Origin: Streptomyces sp. NRRL S-37
GTDB taxonomy: Bacteria; Actinomycetota; Actinomycetes; Streptomycetales; Streptomycetaceae
Assembly: GCF_000721605.1 (NCBI RefSeq)
Contig: NZ_JOIZ01000012.1
Coordinates: forward strand, 1-64,000
Direction of reading: 5' to 3'
Length of the DNA: 64,000 nucleotides
The position numbers were made by a program, and so were the translations under genes. This document shows, piece by piece, positions 63,100-64,000 of the stretch. Position 1 is the first letter of the stretch. Every line of letters starts with the position of its first letter. Below the pieces are notes generated by a model. That model was not told where the DNA came from, did not search any database, and saw nothing but the letters and a program-made list of their open reading frames with translations.

Positions 63100-63441
63100 G
63101 TGATCCCCGGTGGCGGCCAGCCGAACATGCAGCAGTTGCTCCAGCAGGCCCAGAAGATGCAGCAGGATCTGGCCCGGGCCCAGGAGGAGCTGGCGAGGAC
63201 CGAGGTCGACGGGCAGTCGGGAGGCGGTCTGGTGAAGGCCACCGTCACCGGCTCCGGCGAGCTGCGCGGCCTCGTGATCGATCCGAAGGCGGTGGATCCG
63301 GAGGACACCGAGACCCTCGCGGACCTGATCGTCGCGGCGGTCCAGGCGGCCAACGAGAACGCCCAGGCCCTCCAGCAGCAGAAGCTCGGCCCGCTGGCCC
63401 AGGGGCTGGGCGGCGGCGGCCTCCCCGGCCTCCCCTTCTGA
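63100..63441 (+). CDS. ybaB: YbaB/EbfC nucleoid-associated protein
   Basis: The product is 113 residues, GTG 63100 with AAGGAG 7 bases upstream. A long N-terminal helix ([24 protein letters not shown], residues about 9-32) is followed by the beta-sheet [25 protein letters not shown] and a second helix. The C-terminus is Gly-rich. It binds DNA as a dimer and is typically encoded with recR, as here. Confidence 0.93.
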   Translation: MIPGGGQPNMQQLLQQAQKMQQDLARAQEELARTEVDGQSGGGLVKATVTGSGELRGLVIDPKAVDPEDTETLADLIVAAVQAANENAQALQQQKLGPLAQGLGGGGLPGLPF

Positions 63442-63528
63442 CCCCTCGACCCCCTCGAACCTTTCGAAGACGGCCCGCGGGCCTCTACCGTACGTACTGA
63501 AGGAACACCAGGAAGGGACGGCAGTCCG

Positions 63529-64000
63529 TTGTACGAAGGCGTGGTCCAGGACCTCATCGACGAACTGGGGCGGCTGCCCGGCGTCGGTCCCAAGAGCGCG
63601 CAGCGGATCGCCTTCCACATCCTCCAGGCGGAACCGACGGACGTACGGCGTCTGGCGCACGCGCTGATGGAGGTCAAGGCGAAGGTCCGCTTCTGCGCGA
63701 CCTGTGGGAACGTCGCGCAGGAGGAGCAGTGCAACATCTGCCGCGACACCCGCCGCGACCCGGCTGTCATCTGCGTCGTGGAGGAGCCGAAGGACGTCGT
63801 GGCGATCGAGCGCACCCGTGAGTTCCGGGGGCGCTACCACGTCCTCGGCGGCGCGATCAGCCCCATCGACGGGGTGGGTCCGGACGACTTGCGGATACGA
63901 GAACTTCTCGCGCGGTTGGCCGACGGTACGGTCACGGAGCTGATCCTGGCCACGGACCCGAATCTGGAAGGCGAGGCCACGGCGACGTACCTCGCCCGCA
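63529..64000 (+). CDS. recR: Recombination mediator RecR (5' part, cut by window end)
   Basis: The first about 157 residues are present. TTG 63529 gives [32 protein letters not shown] (helix-hairpin-helix), followed by the zinc finger [16 protein letters not shown] and the Toprim domain ([29 protein letters not shown]). GGAAGGGA lies upstream. RecR loads RecA during RecF-pathway repair. About 40 residues are missing at the 3' end because the window stops. Confidence 0.95.
   Translation, partial: MYEGVVQDLIDELGRLPGVGPKSAQRIAFHILQAEPTDVRRLAHALMEVKAKVRFCATCGNVAQEEQCNICRDTRRDPAVICVVEEPKDVVAIERTREFRGRYHVLGGAISPIDGVGPDDLRIRELLARLADGTVTELILATDPNLEGEATATYLAR

Overview
The window is chromosomal DNA of a Streptomyces (or very close relative). 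The evidence is a GC content around 70 percent or more, third-position GC bias, many GTG/TTG starts, many apparently leaderless genes with a TANNNT -10 box placed 7-14 bases before the start codon, the HspR/HAIR heat-shock circuit (dnaK-grpE-dnaJ-hspR plus clpB), and a tryptophan-to-anthranilate kynurenine cluster. From memory the gene order resembles, in reverse numbering, the S. coelicolor stretch from dnaK (SCO3671) to recR (SCO3618). I could not check this by alignment.

1-9.2 kb: a 5'-truncated phosphoribosyltransferase, a Yip1-type membrane protein, three tandem secreted seven-bladed FG-GAP propeller proteins, and a large membrane Fe-S (CCG-domain) oxidoreductase. 9.4-16.2 kb: a degenerate MraY/WecA-like membrane protein, the dnaK operon ending in its own repressor gene hspR, and an orphan xylose-type binding lipoprotein. 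16.2-19.1 kb: the most unusual locus. It has two paralogous HTH regulators whose 3' ends overlap tail to tail. Divergent from the second is a 76-residue secreted-type peptide with three DSVW motifs, followed one base later by a ligand-less, shrunken Rieske-oxygenase-like protein. 19.1-27.2 kb: a PPOX-fold protein, HAIR-controlled clpB, a YbjN-like protein, two toxin-antitoxin pairs (YefM/YoeB and RHH/MazF) flanking an RsbW-type ATPase, a class I aminotransferase, and two tiny Cys-containing proteins.

27.6-38.9 kb: DUF2617 protein, membrane spermidine-synthase-like protein, tail-anchored CoxG/SRPBCC protein, aldose epimerase, pyrE, fbaA, an MFS exporter, DUF3151, and tryptophan dioxygenase, kynureninase and an alpha/beta-hydrolase kynurenine formamidase. 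Together the last three convert tryptophan to anthranilate. 39.2-47.5 kb: hydrolase, acyltransferase and a NarL-type two-component pair in one overlapping operon, a second paralogous two-component pair, a P450 and a Uma2 protein. 47.5-54 kb: a GbsR/MarR regulator divergent from a two-gene ABC exporter, a second Uma2 protein, a degenerate lipid-kinase-like protein, purA and a small conserved protein. 54-64 kb: a hypothetical protein, a GntR regulator, a class III aminotransferase, a DJ-1/MarR operon, a Ser/Thr kinase broken by a frameshift directly after a 45-bp tandem repeat, a PstS-like membrane receptor, a SLATT-type protein, ybaB and the 5' part of recR.

No tRNA, rRNA, IS element, prophage or CRISPR array was seen. 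Repeats are intergenic (an 80-bp dispersed element in three copies and several short tandem repeats) or lie inside the kinase linker. Positions and motifs were read by eye. Family names rest on recognised motifs, not on searches.
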